A stretch of DNA of 64,000 bases from Vagococcus proximus (GCF_029143285.1 NZ_JAPDSH010000009.1:1-64000); one strand, 5' to 3'. Positions 52,403 to 62,138 are shown, counted from the first letter of the stretch. The notes: generated from the sequence alone by a model not told the origin. Program-made: numbers and translations.

Positions 52403-53449
52403 TTACTCTTCATATTTAAAAATATCAACTGTATATAACTTTAACCCTACTCTACAAATATAATCCATAATAAATCCTACACCGAACGGTACGATTATAA
52501 AGGCAATAACGACGTGAAGTAAAGCCACTCCGAAGCTTCCCTGAACTAATTGAAAAGCATGAATTGGTCCCACTAACCCTACTAAACCAAACCCGGCACT
52601 AGACGGTATTCCTTGGATATTTAAAAGCGAAGCGACTACTCCACTAATTGCACCAGTCGCCACGACAGGTACTAACATAATGGGATTTCTTACAAGATTA
52701 GGTAACATCATTTTCATTGCGCCAAATAAGATAGCTAGTGTGGTTCCAATTTTATTAACCTTAACAGATGAAATTAATAAAATAGCCGTACACGCAGTCA
52801 CACCAATCGCTGCGGCACCTGCCGACAAGCCATCTAATCCAATTGCTATACCGATTGCAGCTGTTGAAATCGGTGATACAATAATGAGTGAAAAAGCGAT
52901 CGAGATTAAAATACTCATCGCCATCGGTTCTAATAATGTAAAGCTATTAATAATATCTCCGATAGTTTTAGAAATCAAACTAACATAAGGCAGCAACAAC
53001 ACACCAATAAAAGCAGGCAATGCCCCACCAAAAATCGGCATTCCAATTGCATTGAATGATCCTATCCTATCTTTTATTTTTAATATAATCCAACAAGCTA
53101 TTCCAGCAGTAATCATGACATTGATTAAATCACCAATTCCACCACCGGACCAAATCCCATCTTTAAACGTAACGGCACCTGACCCTACAAAACAAGCGGT
53201 TCCTACCGTTGCCGCTTGCATCGTATTAAATCCAAAATTGACAGCTACCAAGACACCAATTGCCGCCGCTGTTGCAAATTGCAATGAGTATACGACTTGA
53301 TAAGCTATTTCAAAAAATCGACCATCAAACGCCTTAAAAACCTCTCCTAATACTGCATTTGGTATTAATCCTACGACTATCCCTGTTGCTGTTCCATTTA
53401 ATACATAAAAAAATGATTCCTTAAAGCCTAATTTAGATGTGTCTGTCAT
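52403..53449 (-). CDS. Orphan PTS-type membrane permease (PTS_EIIC_2 family)
   Basis: 348-aa membrane protein of the PTS EIIC_2 family (PF13303), with about ten helices rich in Gly, Ala and Ile. It contains no IIA or IIB domain and none is encoded nearby. Family members are often annotated as regulatory or sugar-transport proteins without tested substrates. I place the start at the ATG at 53449, preceded by AAAGGAGC; an upstream in-frame codon at 53479 lacks this. It may not be a true PTS transporter. Confidence 0.72.
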   Translation of the reverse strand: MTDTSKLGFKESFFYVLNGTATGIVVGLIPNAVLGEVFKAFDGRFFEIAYQVVYSLQFATAAAIGVLVAVNFGFNTMQAATVGTACFVGSGAVTFKDGIWSGGGIGDLINVMITAGIACWIILKIKDRIGSFNAIGMPIFGGALPAFIGVLLLPYVSLISKTIGDIINSFTLLEPMAMSILISIAFSLIIVSPISTAAIGIAIGLDGLSAGAAAIGVTACTAILLISSVKVNKIGTTLAILFGAMKMMLPNLVRNPIMLVPVVATGAISGVVASLLNIQGIPSSAGFGLVGLVGPIHAFQLVQGSFGVALLHVVIAFIIVPFGVGFIMDYICRVGLKLYTVDIFKYEE

Positions 53450-53579
53450 TCTTATTGCTCCTTTCAGAGTACAAGTCAACGTTCATTTGATTACTTTCTT
53501 ATTCCAAAATTTCGTCACCAACAGAGATAATAGTCCTATACCTAGTTTAAGCGACCTTAAACCGTCTTGCAACAACACA

Positions 53580-53612
53580 ACAAAAAAAGAGCTAGATAAA
53601 CTGGCTCTTTTT
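53580..53612 (-). terminator. Terminator of the M20 amidohydrolase gene
   Basis: A stem AAAAAGAGC/GCTCTTTTT-type (with a loop of about 10 nt) lies directly after the stop codon and is followed by T residues on the minus strand. Confidence 0.75.
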
Positions 53613-54809
53613 CTAAACGCCTTTTTCCATATAATTTAAAACAGAGACTGCCATTGCTTTTGATGAGATTAATAAACTTTTCTCATCAATTCTAAACTTA
53701 GGATGATGATGACCATAAGCTTCTGTTCCTGGTTCATGTGCGCCTACAAAAAAGAAACAACTTGGACGTTTTGCAGCATAATAAGCAAAATCTTCTGAAG
53801 GACTTTGAGCCCCACAATCTACAATAGAAGAAACTTCCTGTAAATTCGCTTCCGTAAGTGCTGTGACAATACTCATCGTTGTCGCTTCATCGTTTACACA
53901 AACTTTATAATCATTTTGATAATCCAACTCATACGTCATATCATTGGCTAAACAAACCCCTTCAAGAATACGTCTAAACTCTTGCTCAACAACCTCACGT
54001 GACTCCTCTTTTAACATGCGAATATCACCTTCTAAAACAACAGAATCCTTAATGATATTAGCCGTTCCTCTTCCATCAAATGAGCCAATTGTTACAGTGA
54101 CGGTATCCATCGGGTTAATTTTACGACTGACAATTTTTTGGATACTTGTCACAAACTCTGCTCCTGCTAAGATACTATCCTTTGCTTCATGAGGAACAGC
54201 TCCATGACCACCTTTACCTTGAATCTTAATCTTAAATGTCGCACGTCCTGTATGAACAGAACCTGCGTGATACGCAATAATACCTGTTGGCATCGTACTA
54301 ATAACATGAATACCAAAGACATGTGACACACCTTCTAGGCAGCCTTCTTTAACCATCGTAATGGCTCCACCGGGTGGCACTTCTTCTGCTGGCTGATGGA
54401 TAATTCTAACAGTTCCTTTTAAGCGGTCTTTAACAGTAATCAAACACTCTGCTAACACTAACATATAAGCTGTGTGAGCATCATGGCCACACGCATGCAT
54501 GACACCGTCTACTTTAGAACGAAAAGGGACATCAGCTTCTTCGTGAATAGGAAGAGCATCAAAATCAGCACGAATGGCTAATGTATCTCCTGGTAGCCCC
54601 CCTTCAATATCTACAAGAATACCGTGTTGACCACCAATATCAGTTGTTACGGTGCAATCTTTTCCTTCATAAAAGTTTTTAATGAATTTGGCTGTCTCAG
54701 TTTCTTCAAATGACAATTCAGGATTCTCGTGTAAATGACGTCTAATCTCAATCATCTCTTGCTCTTTTGACTCTAACATCTCAAGTAGTTCTTTTCTCAA
54801 TGCTTCCAC
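53613..54809 (-). CDS. M20D-family amidohydrolase (N-acyl-amino-acid / hippurate hydrolase type)
   Basis: 398-aa cytoplasmic dizinc peptidase-like enzyme. Motif HACGHDAHTAYML (near residue 108) supplies zinc ligands, QPAEEVPPGGA (near 143) supplies the catalytic Glu pair, and GIHV (near 168) and HHPKFRIDE (near 375) complete the site. The dimerisation lid domain lies between residues 185 and 300. Substrates in this family are N-acetyl or N-acyl amino acids, IAA conjugates or hippurate. The start is GTG at 54809, with AAAGGAGC 11 nt upstream. It lies between a PTS-type permease and brnQ but has its own terminator. Confidence 0.88.
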   Translation of the reverse strand: MEALRKELLEMLESKEQEMIEIRRHLHENPELSFEETETAKFIKNFYEGKDCTVTTDIGGQHGILVDIEGGLPGDTLAIRADFDALPIHEEADVPFRSKVDGVMHACGHDAHTAYMLVLAECLITVKDRLKGTVRIIHQPAEEVPPGGAITMVKEGCLEGVSHVFGIHVISTMPTGIIAYHAGSVHTGRATFKIKIQGKGGHGAVPHEAKDSILAGAEFVTSIQKIVSRKINPMDTVTVTIGSFDGRGTANIIKDSVVLEGDIRMLKEESREVVEQEFRRILEGVCLANDMTYELDYQNDYKVCVNDEATTMSIVTALTEANLQEVSSIVDCGAQSPSEDFAYYAAKRPSCFFFVGAHEPGTEAYGHHHPKFRIDEKSLLISSKAMAVSVLNYMEKGV

Positions 54810-54946
54810 CTTAGGTCACGCTCCTTTTAAACTTCCCTATATAATCGTTTATTAAACGAACGATTAGTTCTACTCAAGTTTAAAATAGATTTTAACCATT
54901 AGCAAGTTAGGATTTCTTGTTTTTTATAAAATAACAGTTCCCACTA

Positions 54947-56272
54947 TCAACTTCTATTTTTTTCTTCCACACGACTCCAGATATACCCAAGCATTCCGCC
55001 AATAATAGCCGGAACAACAAATCCTAAACTAATCGATGATAAAGGCAAGAGTGCATCTAATTTATCAGATAGTCCAAAAAATGATATGTTAGCTGATTTA
55101 AGACCATCGAATAAACCAACTACTGCAGAAAATAGGATCGCTACCTGATAAACACGCTTCTTACCATGAAATAATTTGTCCGCCATAATTAGAACAACCA
55201 AACAAATCGCTACGGGATAAATGCCATTTAATACAGGAGCTGAAATTTTTATTAAACTTGTCAATCCTAAATTTGATACTCCGAAACTGAATAATGAAAA
55301 GAAGACAACAAATTTTTTATAGCTGATTTTTGGTAAAATTTTATTAAAATATAACGCACATGATGATACTAAACCAATAGCTGTTGTCATACAAGCCACA
55401 GTAATGATAGCTGCCAGAATAATACTGCCATATAATCCAAAGTAATAATTACAAACTTTCGCTAAAACTTCACCACCATTTGACTGATAGCCGATTACAT
55501 TAACACTCGTGGCACTCATATACGACAAAGCACCATACATGATCAATAATAAGGCTCCTGTGATAACGGACGCTTTGCTCATAGCAGAAGAAACATGTTT
55601 AAGACTGGTTGTTCCTCTGGCTCGAACCCCACTCACTATGATAGGAGCAAAAGCAAAAGCCGCAATCCCATCCACGGTTAAGTATCCTTCTTTAAATCCT
55701 TTACCAAAGACACCTGTTTCAAAAGCAGAAGTTGGAGCTTGAATAGGTCCCATAGGGTAAAGTACCGCGACAGCCACTAACAAGGTGATTAATAGAATTT
55801 TTACCGGTGTTAAATACTTCCCGACCACATCAACAACCTTACCTGGAGCTAAAGATAGCACACAAGCTATACTGAAAAAGATTAAGGTAAATAGGAACAA
55901 GGTTGTTGATTCTCCTAATTGCGTGCTGAAGGGTTTGATTCCAATCTCAAAAGCAACCGTCCCAGTACGTGGCATGGCGAAAAAGGGTCCGATAGATAAG
56001 TACATCACAACAGCAAAAATGATACCGAATCCTGGAGACACTCTGGCGGCCAATTCCTCCACATCATTTTTCCCACTGTAAACCAATGTTAAAACAGAAG
56101 CTAACGGTAAAAATATTCCTGTTAAGACAAATCCTGTCATGACTGTCACAACATTTGTTCCTGCTTCTTGTCCTAATATTGCTGGAAAAATTAAATTACC
56201 AGCTCCAAAAAACATGGCGAATAGCATCATACCTAAAACTAATACATATGAAAATGGTAACTTCTTAGACAT
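54947..56272 (-). CDS. brnQ: Branched-chain amino acid transporter BrnQ
   Basis: 441-aa LIVCS-family symporter with about 12 helices. Family blocks are LFAMFFGAGNLIFPAILGQEAG (residues about 15-37), SIGPFFAMPRTGTVAFEIG (near 92) and GFKEGYLTVDGIAAFAFAPIIVSGVRARG (near 190). It imports leucine, isoleucine and valine with a cation. The start ATG follows GAAGGAGA. Its leader (56273-56611) contains two intrinsic terminators, so expression is probably controlled by premature termination. Confidence 0.92.
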   Translation of the reverse strand: MSKKLPFSYVLVLGMMLFAMFFGAGNLIFPAILGQEAGTNVVTVMTGFVLTGIFLPLASVLTLVYSGKNDVEELAARVSPGFGIIFAVVMYLSIGPFFAMPRTGTVAFEIGIKPFSTQLGESTTLFLFTLIFFSIACVLSLAPGKVVDVVGKYLTPVKILLITLLVAVAVLYPMGPIQAPTSAFETGVFGKGFKEGYLTVDGIAAFAFAPIIVSGVRARGTTSLKHVSSAMSKASVITGALLLIMYGALSYMSATSVNVIGYQSNGGEVLAKVCNYYFGLYGSIILAAIITVACMTTAIGLVSSCALYFNKILPKISYKKFVVFFSLFSFGVSNLGLTSLIKISAPVLNGIYPVAICLVVLIMADKLFHGKKRVYQVAILFSAVVGLFDGLKSANISFFGLSDKLDALLPLSSISLGFVVPAIIGGMLGYIWSRVEEKNRS

Positions 56273-56289
56273 AAATTATCTCCTTCTCT

Positions 56290-56336
56290 AAAAAAAACAG
56301 TCTTCAACTCTTGTAACTCATGGTTGAAAACTGTTT
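56290..56336 (-). terminator. Attenuator-like terminator directly upstream of brnQ
   Basis: A 14-bp stem with one G-U pair (56295-56308 with 56323-56336, loop of 14 nt) is followed on the minus strand by TTTTTTT and then by GAAGGAGA, the brnQ ribosome binding site. This is the geometry of a leader terminator controlling the next gene. Confidence 0.75.
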
Positions 56337-56414
56337 ATCAACGATTAATTTGCATAAAGGATATGTCAGTTGAAATCACATAATTGTTTAATGCGCATTA
56401 CTTCTTTTACCAAA

Positions 56415-56611
56415 CGAAAAAGAGGCACCGGACAAATAATCCGGTGCCTCAAGTCTAGTTACACTAACAACTTAGGTATGTACTCTGATCAATCTACCGT
56501 AAAAAGGGTCTATCCTTTTTAAAAGTTGGTTTTGCAAAACCTTGCGACTTCCTTGATTATCGGCCAATTGATTGTATTCACAATCCTATTTATTTTTCTA
56601 TTTCTTTGAGT
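56415..56611 (-). ncRNA. Structured leader or small RNA upstream of brnQ
   Basis: A roughly 197-nt transcript is expected from the promoter at 56618-56647 to a strong terminator. It contains hairpins GATTGT/ACAATC (near 56583-56568), GGTTTTGCAAAACC (near 56541-56528), AAAAAGG/CCTTTTT (near 56520-56501) and the 10-bp GC-rich terminator stem (56422-56431 with 56441-56450), followed by TTTTT. I see no T-box sequence or other riboswitch core I know. It could be a free small RNA or an attenuated brnQ leader. Confidence 0.55.
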
Positions 56612-56617
56612 CATCTT

Positions 56618-56647
56618 ATTGTAAGCGCTAAACACCAATAGAGTCAA
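56618..56647 (-). promoter_or_regulatory. Promoter of the structured RNA / brnQ leader
   Basis: TTGACT (56642-56647) and TACAAT (56618-56623) are separated by 18 bases on the minus strand, with a predicted start near 56611. Confidence 0.6.
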
Positions 56648-56659
56648 GGATTCGTTTTA

Positions 56660-59600
56660 TTATTTATCCGTCTTAGTTACTTTCATTGATAAACCAAATC
56701 CTAGTATACCAATCCCAATTGTGATCAAACCTTTAATAATAGTTGGGATATAAGCGAAGGTTACAAATACTAGATACAACAATAATAAAATTAAAACAAT
56801 AAAACTAATCATTTGATATTTTTTATAACTCTTTGTTGTAGCAATGATCGCACTAATGCTTGCATAAACAATTAACCCGATCATAGGAACAAGAGGGGAC
56901 ACTATTCCATCTGCACTCGAAACTGAATGAGTTAAAACCTGTCTAATAAGTACTAGATCGATAGCATAGAGTAAGATTAATTGACGTTCTCGGTTCATAT
57001 ATTTTTCTGATTTTACCCACTCACCTTTATCTAATTGGAATGAATAAATAACGGTAATTGCTAAAAGTAAAAACATTAAAATAACACTTCCCATTGGAGG
57101 TTCTCCGAAGTCTTTCACCGACGTCACTGCTACATATAATCCCATCACACACGCATAAAGTTGCGCGAATAAGAAATAGGAACGGACTTTTTTAAATCGA
57201 GTTGACTTCACAACTAATGCTATTATTGTCAAAATCGCACCTAAACTATAAACGATTGAATAATTACTTACAAAATTATAAAGCAGTTGATATAAACTAA
57301 TCCACCATATCGCCCCTAAAATTAACCAATTATAAGGAGTTAAAATCCCTGAAATAAAGGCTACTTTTGAAGGTTCTGATTTCTTACTTCGATATAACAT
57401 ATATATAAGAATACCGCTCAATACGGATACTATTAGTTGCAAGCTTCCATTGTCAAACTCATAATAATTATAAATTTGTCTCATTGTAAGAATCATATAT
57501 AGTAGAATCGAAAGCCAAAATGTCTTTCTTAAACCATTGTTAAATGCTACGACTAAAGCATATACAACCACTAAAATATACGCTAGATATTGCCATTGTG
57601 TCAGACCTGATTCAACCCATAACATTAAACCGTCTAGAGACATAATTGTTAATAGAATAACACTCAATAAACGTTTCAACCCTAGTTTAGTAACACCATA
57701 TGCTAGACCTACTAGCACACCTGTCCAACAGAATAAAGGTAATAATGTTAATACTATACTATCAGATTTTAAGTTAACTGTTGATAGTCTAAGAGGTCCA
57801 ATCGTCCGTTCAATTATATTAATAAGAGAAAACATTCCCATAAAGAAAAGAATTATGTCGAGAATTTCTTGTCTCTTAACAAAACCACTAGGTACTTTTC
57901 TCTGATACATTAGACACCCTGCTACTGTAACATTCAAAATAACTAGAGACGAAACTAATGCCGTGTCCCACGTACTAATTAGGAAGAAGTATCGTATATT
58001 TATTATCCATAATACTAACAGTACTGGCGCTGTATCTATACGTTCAACTATTTTTATACTAAGCGACATAATAACTAAGCTAGCACTCCAGAATAATAGC
58101 GGCTCTATTACATAACCAAAGTTCACTTGACTAAATACTCGATAGAATACAAGTAATAGATAGGCAGGCAATCCTTTTAATAATAACTCATGATGAAGTG
58201 TTGACCATTCAAAACTTTTGAAAGTAACACGTTCCTTTGCCCAAACTAATTTACCTTGTTGCAAATGATAATAATAGGCTACTACTAATAATAATGACCC
58301 GATTGCAAAGGCAAACTGAATAAGTAACAATTGTCCCGAAGGAAAAACAATATACTTGATAAGATTTCCTGTATAAGCCAATAAAGTCAGGAAAAATGTT
58401 GTCATTATTTCAAAACGCATCGCGATATATAGGCCCAGAATTACAGCTAAAACGGCAGTTAAAGGTCCATCCATTACCAAATGAATGGCCAATAAAGTCC
58501 CAACACCACTTGAGATTTCAAATGCCATACGTTTGGATTGTCTATAATAATAATAGACTAACAGCAGAACACCTGCCAAAATCAAACACTCTAACACTCT
58601 ATAAGAAGTTCCACAAAATAACATAAAGATCACTGCTTGTGAAAAAATAAAACCTGTTGTTGTTTTTTTTTCTTTAAAATAGGGCCAATAAGCGAGTGTT
58701 GAAATTAAAAACAAACCTAATAGTAAACGACCTATTAACGCTCCTCCTGGGTAATTTATTAATAAAATAACAACTGATAATACTGAAAAAATAGTTTTAA
58801 CAGTATCTGCTACCATTTGCTGGTGCTTTAAAGTTAGAGCAGTTGTTACGGCATAAATCATCAAAATATACAGATAAATTAGAACTGGTGATACCTCAAT
58901 ATTTGCTAATAAGTATGGTAATAGTAGCGCACTTAGCGCAATAAAAATAGATAACGGTTGAAACTTTTCCCGATAACTCATAGCATAACCATAAGCTAAA
59001 TAACAAAATACTACGCCTATTCCTATCCCCATGGGCAGATTCTTATAACCGAGTACTCCTACAAATGTTGTTAATATCCCGATTGTAAAAACAAGGCCAT
59101 ACAATAGATTTTGAATTAACTTTTTATTCTTGATTTTTTTCTCAGTCACACCATGAAGTACAATACTAAGAATATAAAAGAACCCTAATTTGACGCCATT
59201 AGAAATTAAGCCTGTTGCGTTAACAACTCTTAATATCCAAACTAACCCCAATACAATCATTGCCATAAAACCAACTGGTAATGCTTTTTCAATTGTAAAC
59301 CAGTTTTTGGTAACGGGTTTTACTTTTAAATTAGGCTCCTCAGTCGATTGACTAGAAAAAACAGCTTTTTGCTCCTTTAAATCCTGTTTATTTTGTTTTT
59401 CTTTTACAGGCTCTTGACTTACTCTAAGATTTTTTAGCAACGCTGAATCAAAGCTATCATTTTCCCATAATGGAGCTTCTTTTTGTCTGGTATCTTTTTT
59501 AGGGACTACCTTCCTTATCTCCTCATGAATTTTCTTTTCATCTGAACTAGGTTTATTAGCACTGATGACTTCTGCTTCTTTTTTTAGTTTTTCAATTCTT

Positions 59601-59770
59601 TGAAGTGCTTGTTTTCTTACAGAGTTTTCTGGTATGATAGTTGGCTCTTTTAGAGGTCCTTCTACTTGACTCAACTCTCCAGTTTTAGTACTTTTAAACA
59701 ATTTCTTTATATCCAGCTCAATAACACTGAGACGGTCTTCAATTGCTTTTAATCGTTCATCATGCTCCAT
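56660..59770 (-). CDS. Giant DUF2339-family membrane protein
   Basis: 1036-aa protein. The N-terminal 150 residues are charged and helical (MEHDERLKAIEDRLSVIELDIKKL, then a Lys/Glu-rich linker), suggesting a coiled coil. From about residue 160 onward the protein is almost entirely transmembrane, with more than 25 hydrophobic helices. This architecture is typical of DUF2339 proteins, whose function is unknown. The ATG at 59770 follows AAAGGA; the open frame up to 59806 has no ribosome binding site. It is monocistronic. Confidence 0.8.
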   Translation of the reverse strand: MEHDERLKAIEDRLSVIELDIKKLFKSTKTGELSQVEGPLKEPTIIPENSVRKQALQRIEKLKKEAEVISANKPSSDEKKIHEEIRKVVPKKDTRQKEAPLWENDSFDSALLKNLRVSQEPVKEKQNKQDLKEQKAVFSSQSTEEPNLKVKPVTKNWFTIEKALPVGFMAMIVLGLVWILRVVNATGLISNGVKLGFFYILSIVLHGVTEKKIKNKKLIQNLLYGLVFTIGILTTFVGVLGYKNLPMGIGIGVVFCYLAYGYAMSYREKFQPLSIFIALSALLLPYLLANIEVSPVLIYLYILMIYAVTTALTLKHQQMVADTVKTIFSVLSVVILLINYPGGALIGRLLLGLFLISTLAYWPYFKEKKTTTGFIFSQAVIFMLFCGTSYRVLECLILAGVLLLVYYYYRQSKRMAFEISSGVGTLLAIHLVMDGPLTAVLAVILGLYIAMRFEIMTTFFLTLLAYTGNLIKYIVFPSGQLLLIQFAFAIGSLLLVVAYYYHLQQGKLVWAKERVTFKSFEWSTLHHELLLKGLPAYLLLVFYRVFSQVNFGYVIEPLLFWSASLVIMSLSIKIVERIDTAPVLLVLWIINIRYFFLISTWDTALVSSLVILNVTVAGCLMYQRKVPSGFVKRQEILDIILFFMGMFSLINIIERTIGPLRLSTVNLKSDSIVLTLLPLFCWTGVLVGLAYGVTKLGLKRLLSVILLTIMSLDGLMLWVESGLTQWQYLAYILVVVYALVVAFNNGLRKTFWLSILLYMILTMRQIYNYYEFDNGSLQLIVSVLSGILIYMLYRSKKSEPSKVAFISGILTPYNWLILGAIWWISLYQLLYNFVSNYSIVYSLGAILTIIALVVKSTRFKKVRSYFLFAQLYACVMGLYVAVTSVKDFGEPPMGSVILMFLLLAITVIYSFQLDKGEWVKSEKYMNRERQLILLYAIDLVLIRQVLTHSVSSADGIVSPLVPMIGLIVYASISAIIATTKSYKKYQMISFIVLILLLLYLVFVTFAYIPTIIKGLITIGIGILGFGLSMKVTKTDK

Positions 59771-59873
59771 AATTCGTCCTTTCATATTTAGACATAGTCT
59801 GTCCATTAGTATTTTTTAAGTATACTATAAAAAAAAGAATAATTTTTATTTATAAATTATTTTATACAAAAAA

Positions 59874-59899
59874 AAAACTACCCTAAAAGCGTAGTTTTC
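59874..59899 (-). terminator. Terminator after the RimJ-like gene
   Basis: A stem AAAACTAC/GTAGTTTT with a loop of about 9 nt is followed on the minus strand by a long T run. Confidence 0.75.
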
Positions 59900-59904
59900 T
59901 GATA

Positions 59905-60444
59905 TTAACGTATAGCACGCCATTCTGAACGACTTAATCTTGTTAAGTCTTCCGTCTTAGTTTGGTTTATTAACTTAAATTCAACATCTTCTAGCGTCTT
60001 TATATACTTAAACCCTATTTTTTCTTGCACACGTTTAGAATTCAAATTATCCGTAAAAGCCGCACACCAGATATAATCTAATCCGATGATATCAAAACCT
60101 TGATTTAACACTGCACGAACAGTTTCTGGTACCAATTCTTTGCCCCAATACGCTTCGGCTATCCAGTAACCAATCTCACCTTCAGCGTCTGACATAAAGT
60201 CACGTTTTCCGATATTTAAATCAATACAGCCAATGACTTCATCTGGATTATCTTTATAAACAATCGCAAAAATCAATTCTCCAGTTAAAACAGTTTGAAT
60301 AATCTCACGACTCTCTTCTACACTCGTATGAGCTGGCCAGCCCGCTTGTGGACCAATCTTAGGGTTGCTTGCGTACTTATATAATGAAGTAGCGTCACTG
60401 GAATCAAACGGTCGAAGAAGCAAGCGCTCTGTTTCTAGTCTCAT
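59905..60444 (-). CDS. RimJ/RimL-like GNAT acetyltransferase
   Basis: 179-aa acetyltransferase that begins MRLETERLLLRPFDSSDA, the signature of RimJ/RimL-type GNATs. The acetyl-CoA region is GEIGYWIAEAYWGKELVPETVRAVL (about residues 88-112), and NLNSKRVQEKIGFKYIKTLEDVEF closes the domain. Members acetylate ribosomal proteins or small amines; the substrate here is unknown. It is 15 nt downstream of the FMN reductase gene, so the two form an operon. Confidence 0.82.
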   Translation of the reverse strand: MRLETERLLLRPFDSSDATSLYKYASNPKIGPQAGWPAHTSVEESREIIQTVLTGELIFAIVYKDNPDEVIGCIDLNIGKRDFMSDAEGEIGYWIAEAYWGKELVPETVRAVLNQGFDIIGLDYIWCAAFTDNLNSKRVQEKIGFKYIKTLEDVEFKLINQTKTEDLTRLSRSEWRAIR

Positions 60445-60459
60445 GGTTTAACCTCTTCT

Positions 60460-61020
60460 CTATTTATAAAACTGTTCTGTAAATAACACAAAGCCATCTA
60501 TAATACCTTGGAAAAATGCAACCGTATCTTCTTTAGTGATGGTACCATCTTCATTAATAAATGAGGTTACATTTCCTAAGTAAACTTCTGGTTGAGGCGC
60601 AGCTGTTACACCTAGCACAACTAATGTTTGACGTAAATGATGATGTGCTCCAAACCCACCAGTTGCACCAATTGAGCCACTCACAACTGCAGCAGGTTTA
60701 CCGCCCCAAGCATTTTCACCAAATGGTCGTGACGCAACATCTAATGCATTTTTCATAGCAGCAGGCATCGAACGGTTATACTCAGGTGTTACAAATAAGA
60801 ACCCTTCTTTTTCCGCTACTTTTTCTCTAAAATCAGTCCAGGCTTGTGGAACATTTCCCGGTGTATCTAAATCTTCATTATAAAGAGGTAAGTTACCAAT
60901 CTCAATCATCTCTACTTGGTACTCGGATGGAAATAGGCTCATTAATTTTGTTGCAATCTGACGATTATAAGATCCTTTTCTTAAACTACCTACGATAACA
61001 CCAATTTTTCTGTTTGCCAT
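60460..61020 (-). CDS. NADPH-dependent FMN reductase
   Basis: 186-aa flavodoxin-fold oxidoreductase. The phosphate-binding loop GSLRKGSYNRQIA (near residues 11-23) and the flavin-contacting segment TPEYNRSMPAAMKNALDVAS (near 75-95) are both typical. GSIGATGGFGAHHHLRQTL follows near 113. It reduces flavin or quinones/azo compounds with NAD(P)H. I chose the ATG at 61020, 8 nt after GAGGAGAG; the codon at 61029 is a GTG inside that region. Confidence 0.88.
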   Translation of the reverse strand: MANRKIGVIVGSLRKGSYNRQIATKLMSLFPSEYQVEMIEIGNLPLYNEDLDTPGNVPQAWTDFREKVAEKEGFLFVTPEYNRSMPAAMKNALDVASRPFGENAWGGKPAAVVSGSIGATGGFGAHHHLRQTLVVLGVTAAPQPEVYLGNVTSFINEDGTITKEDTVAFFQGIIDGFVLFTEQFYK

Positions 61021-61148
61021 TGTTTCCACTCTCCTCTGAGTTTTAAATTAAAAAAGAAGCATGTTCCTGTTTCAGTCAATCGACTATCATGTTTCTCTTT
61101 GTACTTTAATTTAAACAAATAATGATCATTTTGTAAAAGAATAACCTG

Positions 61149-62138
61149 TTAATTTGGCAAACTTTCTTTTAATGCCTTAAAATAATCAGGAGAAAAAATC
61201 TGACGAGGATTCCATATAGCTTCTAAAACTGTCCCTGTATGAGTGTTCTGATGCCGTTTCTTTAACATTTGGTGCGTTCCGTTTTCCACGTGATGAACCG
61301 TTAAAATATCACGGGGAAGCTCCTCCTTATAAATCAATTCGGTTTCAGATACATCAACATTGATATCTGAATCGCCTATTATTAAATAATACGGTTTTGT
61401 TATTTTTTTTAAATCGTTTGTCGCATCAAGACTCATGTTTTTGATAATAAAATTCCATCTCTCCTTAGATAGTGGCTCATCATCAAGCTTACTTTCCAAA
61501 TAGCCTTCATAATCGTCTTTTTCTAAAAATTTATTGATTGCTGCTTCCTTTTTCAATGTCGTGTCAATTTCAGCTTTAGTCTTCCCTTCCTCTGTCATTG
61601 CAGCAATTGTATTGTACTTCCCTTGTCTTAACCAATTAACAGCTGGGGCTACTCCTATAGCAAATGTCACCTTATTATTATCGTTCAATACTTTCGGAAT
61701 AACCCAACCACCTTGGCTAGCGCCCCATACGCCCACTTTTTCCTTATCTACATCAAAATGAGTTAAAGCCCATTCAATAACCTCATTCGCTTCTTTTTCA
61801 CGATCAACCATAGTTTGACTTAACCAGTCTCCCTCAGAATTCCCAACTCCTCTTTTGTCCCAGCTTACACTGATATAATTCTCTTTTGCTAAAACTTCCC
61901 ATGCTGGATAATACCCTTCATCCGCATTTTTAGTCGTTGGACCATCTCCGTGTATAAAAAAAACAATACCTGGTTTTTCTTTCGTTTTATTCTGAGGCAA
62001 GGCATATTCTAATTGAAGTTTGCCCTCTTTCATTTGAATTAACTCATCCTCTATTTTCATATCAAAGTTATTTTGGTATAACACCACACCAATTAAAATT
62101 AAACTAACCGTTATACACCCTACTATTAATTTCTTCAT
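61149..62138 (-). CDS. Secreted or anchored alpha/beta hydrolase
   Basis: 329-aa protein with an N-terminal hydrophobic segment (residues about 4-22) that acts as a signal anchor. The hydrolase domain shows FFIHGDGPTTKNADEGYYPAW (oxyanion region, near residue 60), the nucleophile elbow GASQGG (near 145), DSDINVDVSE near 258 with the candidate acid, and NGTHQM near 290 with the histidine. It resembles dienelactone/acetyl-xylan-type hydrolases. The GNAT gene upstream ends directly before its ATG, and both belong to the MerR-led operon. Confidence 0.82.
   Translation of the reverse strand: MKKLIVGCITVSLILIGVVLYQNNFDMKIEDELIQMKEGKLQLEYALPQNKTKEKPGIVFFIHGDGPTTKNADEGYYPAWEVLAKENYISVSWDKRGVGNSEGDWLSQTMVDREKEANEVIEWALTHFDVDKEKVGVWGASQGGWVIPKVLNDNNKVTFAIGVAPAVNWLRQGKYNTIAAMTEEGKTKAEIDTTLKKEAAINKFLEKDDYEGYLESKLDDEPLSKERWNFIIKNMSLDATNDLKKITKPYYLIIGDSDINVDVSETELIYKEELPRDILTVHHVENGTHQMLKKRHQNTHTGTVLEAIWNPRQIFSPDYFKALKESLPN

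Noticed and set aside
56366-56398. Ten-codon ORF in the brnQ leader
   Set aside because: The reading MRIKQLCDFN has a poor ribosome binding site and no run of branched-chain residues, so it does not support a leader-peptide attenuator.
56273-56611. T-box riboswitch upstream of brnQ
   Set aside because: The position would fit, but I find no GGGTGG-type T-box sequence, no specifier-loop arrangement and no AG-bulge motif.
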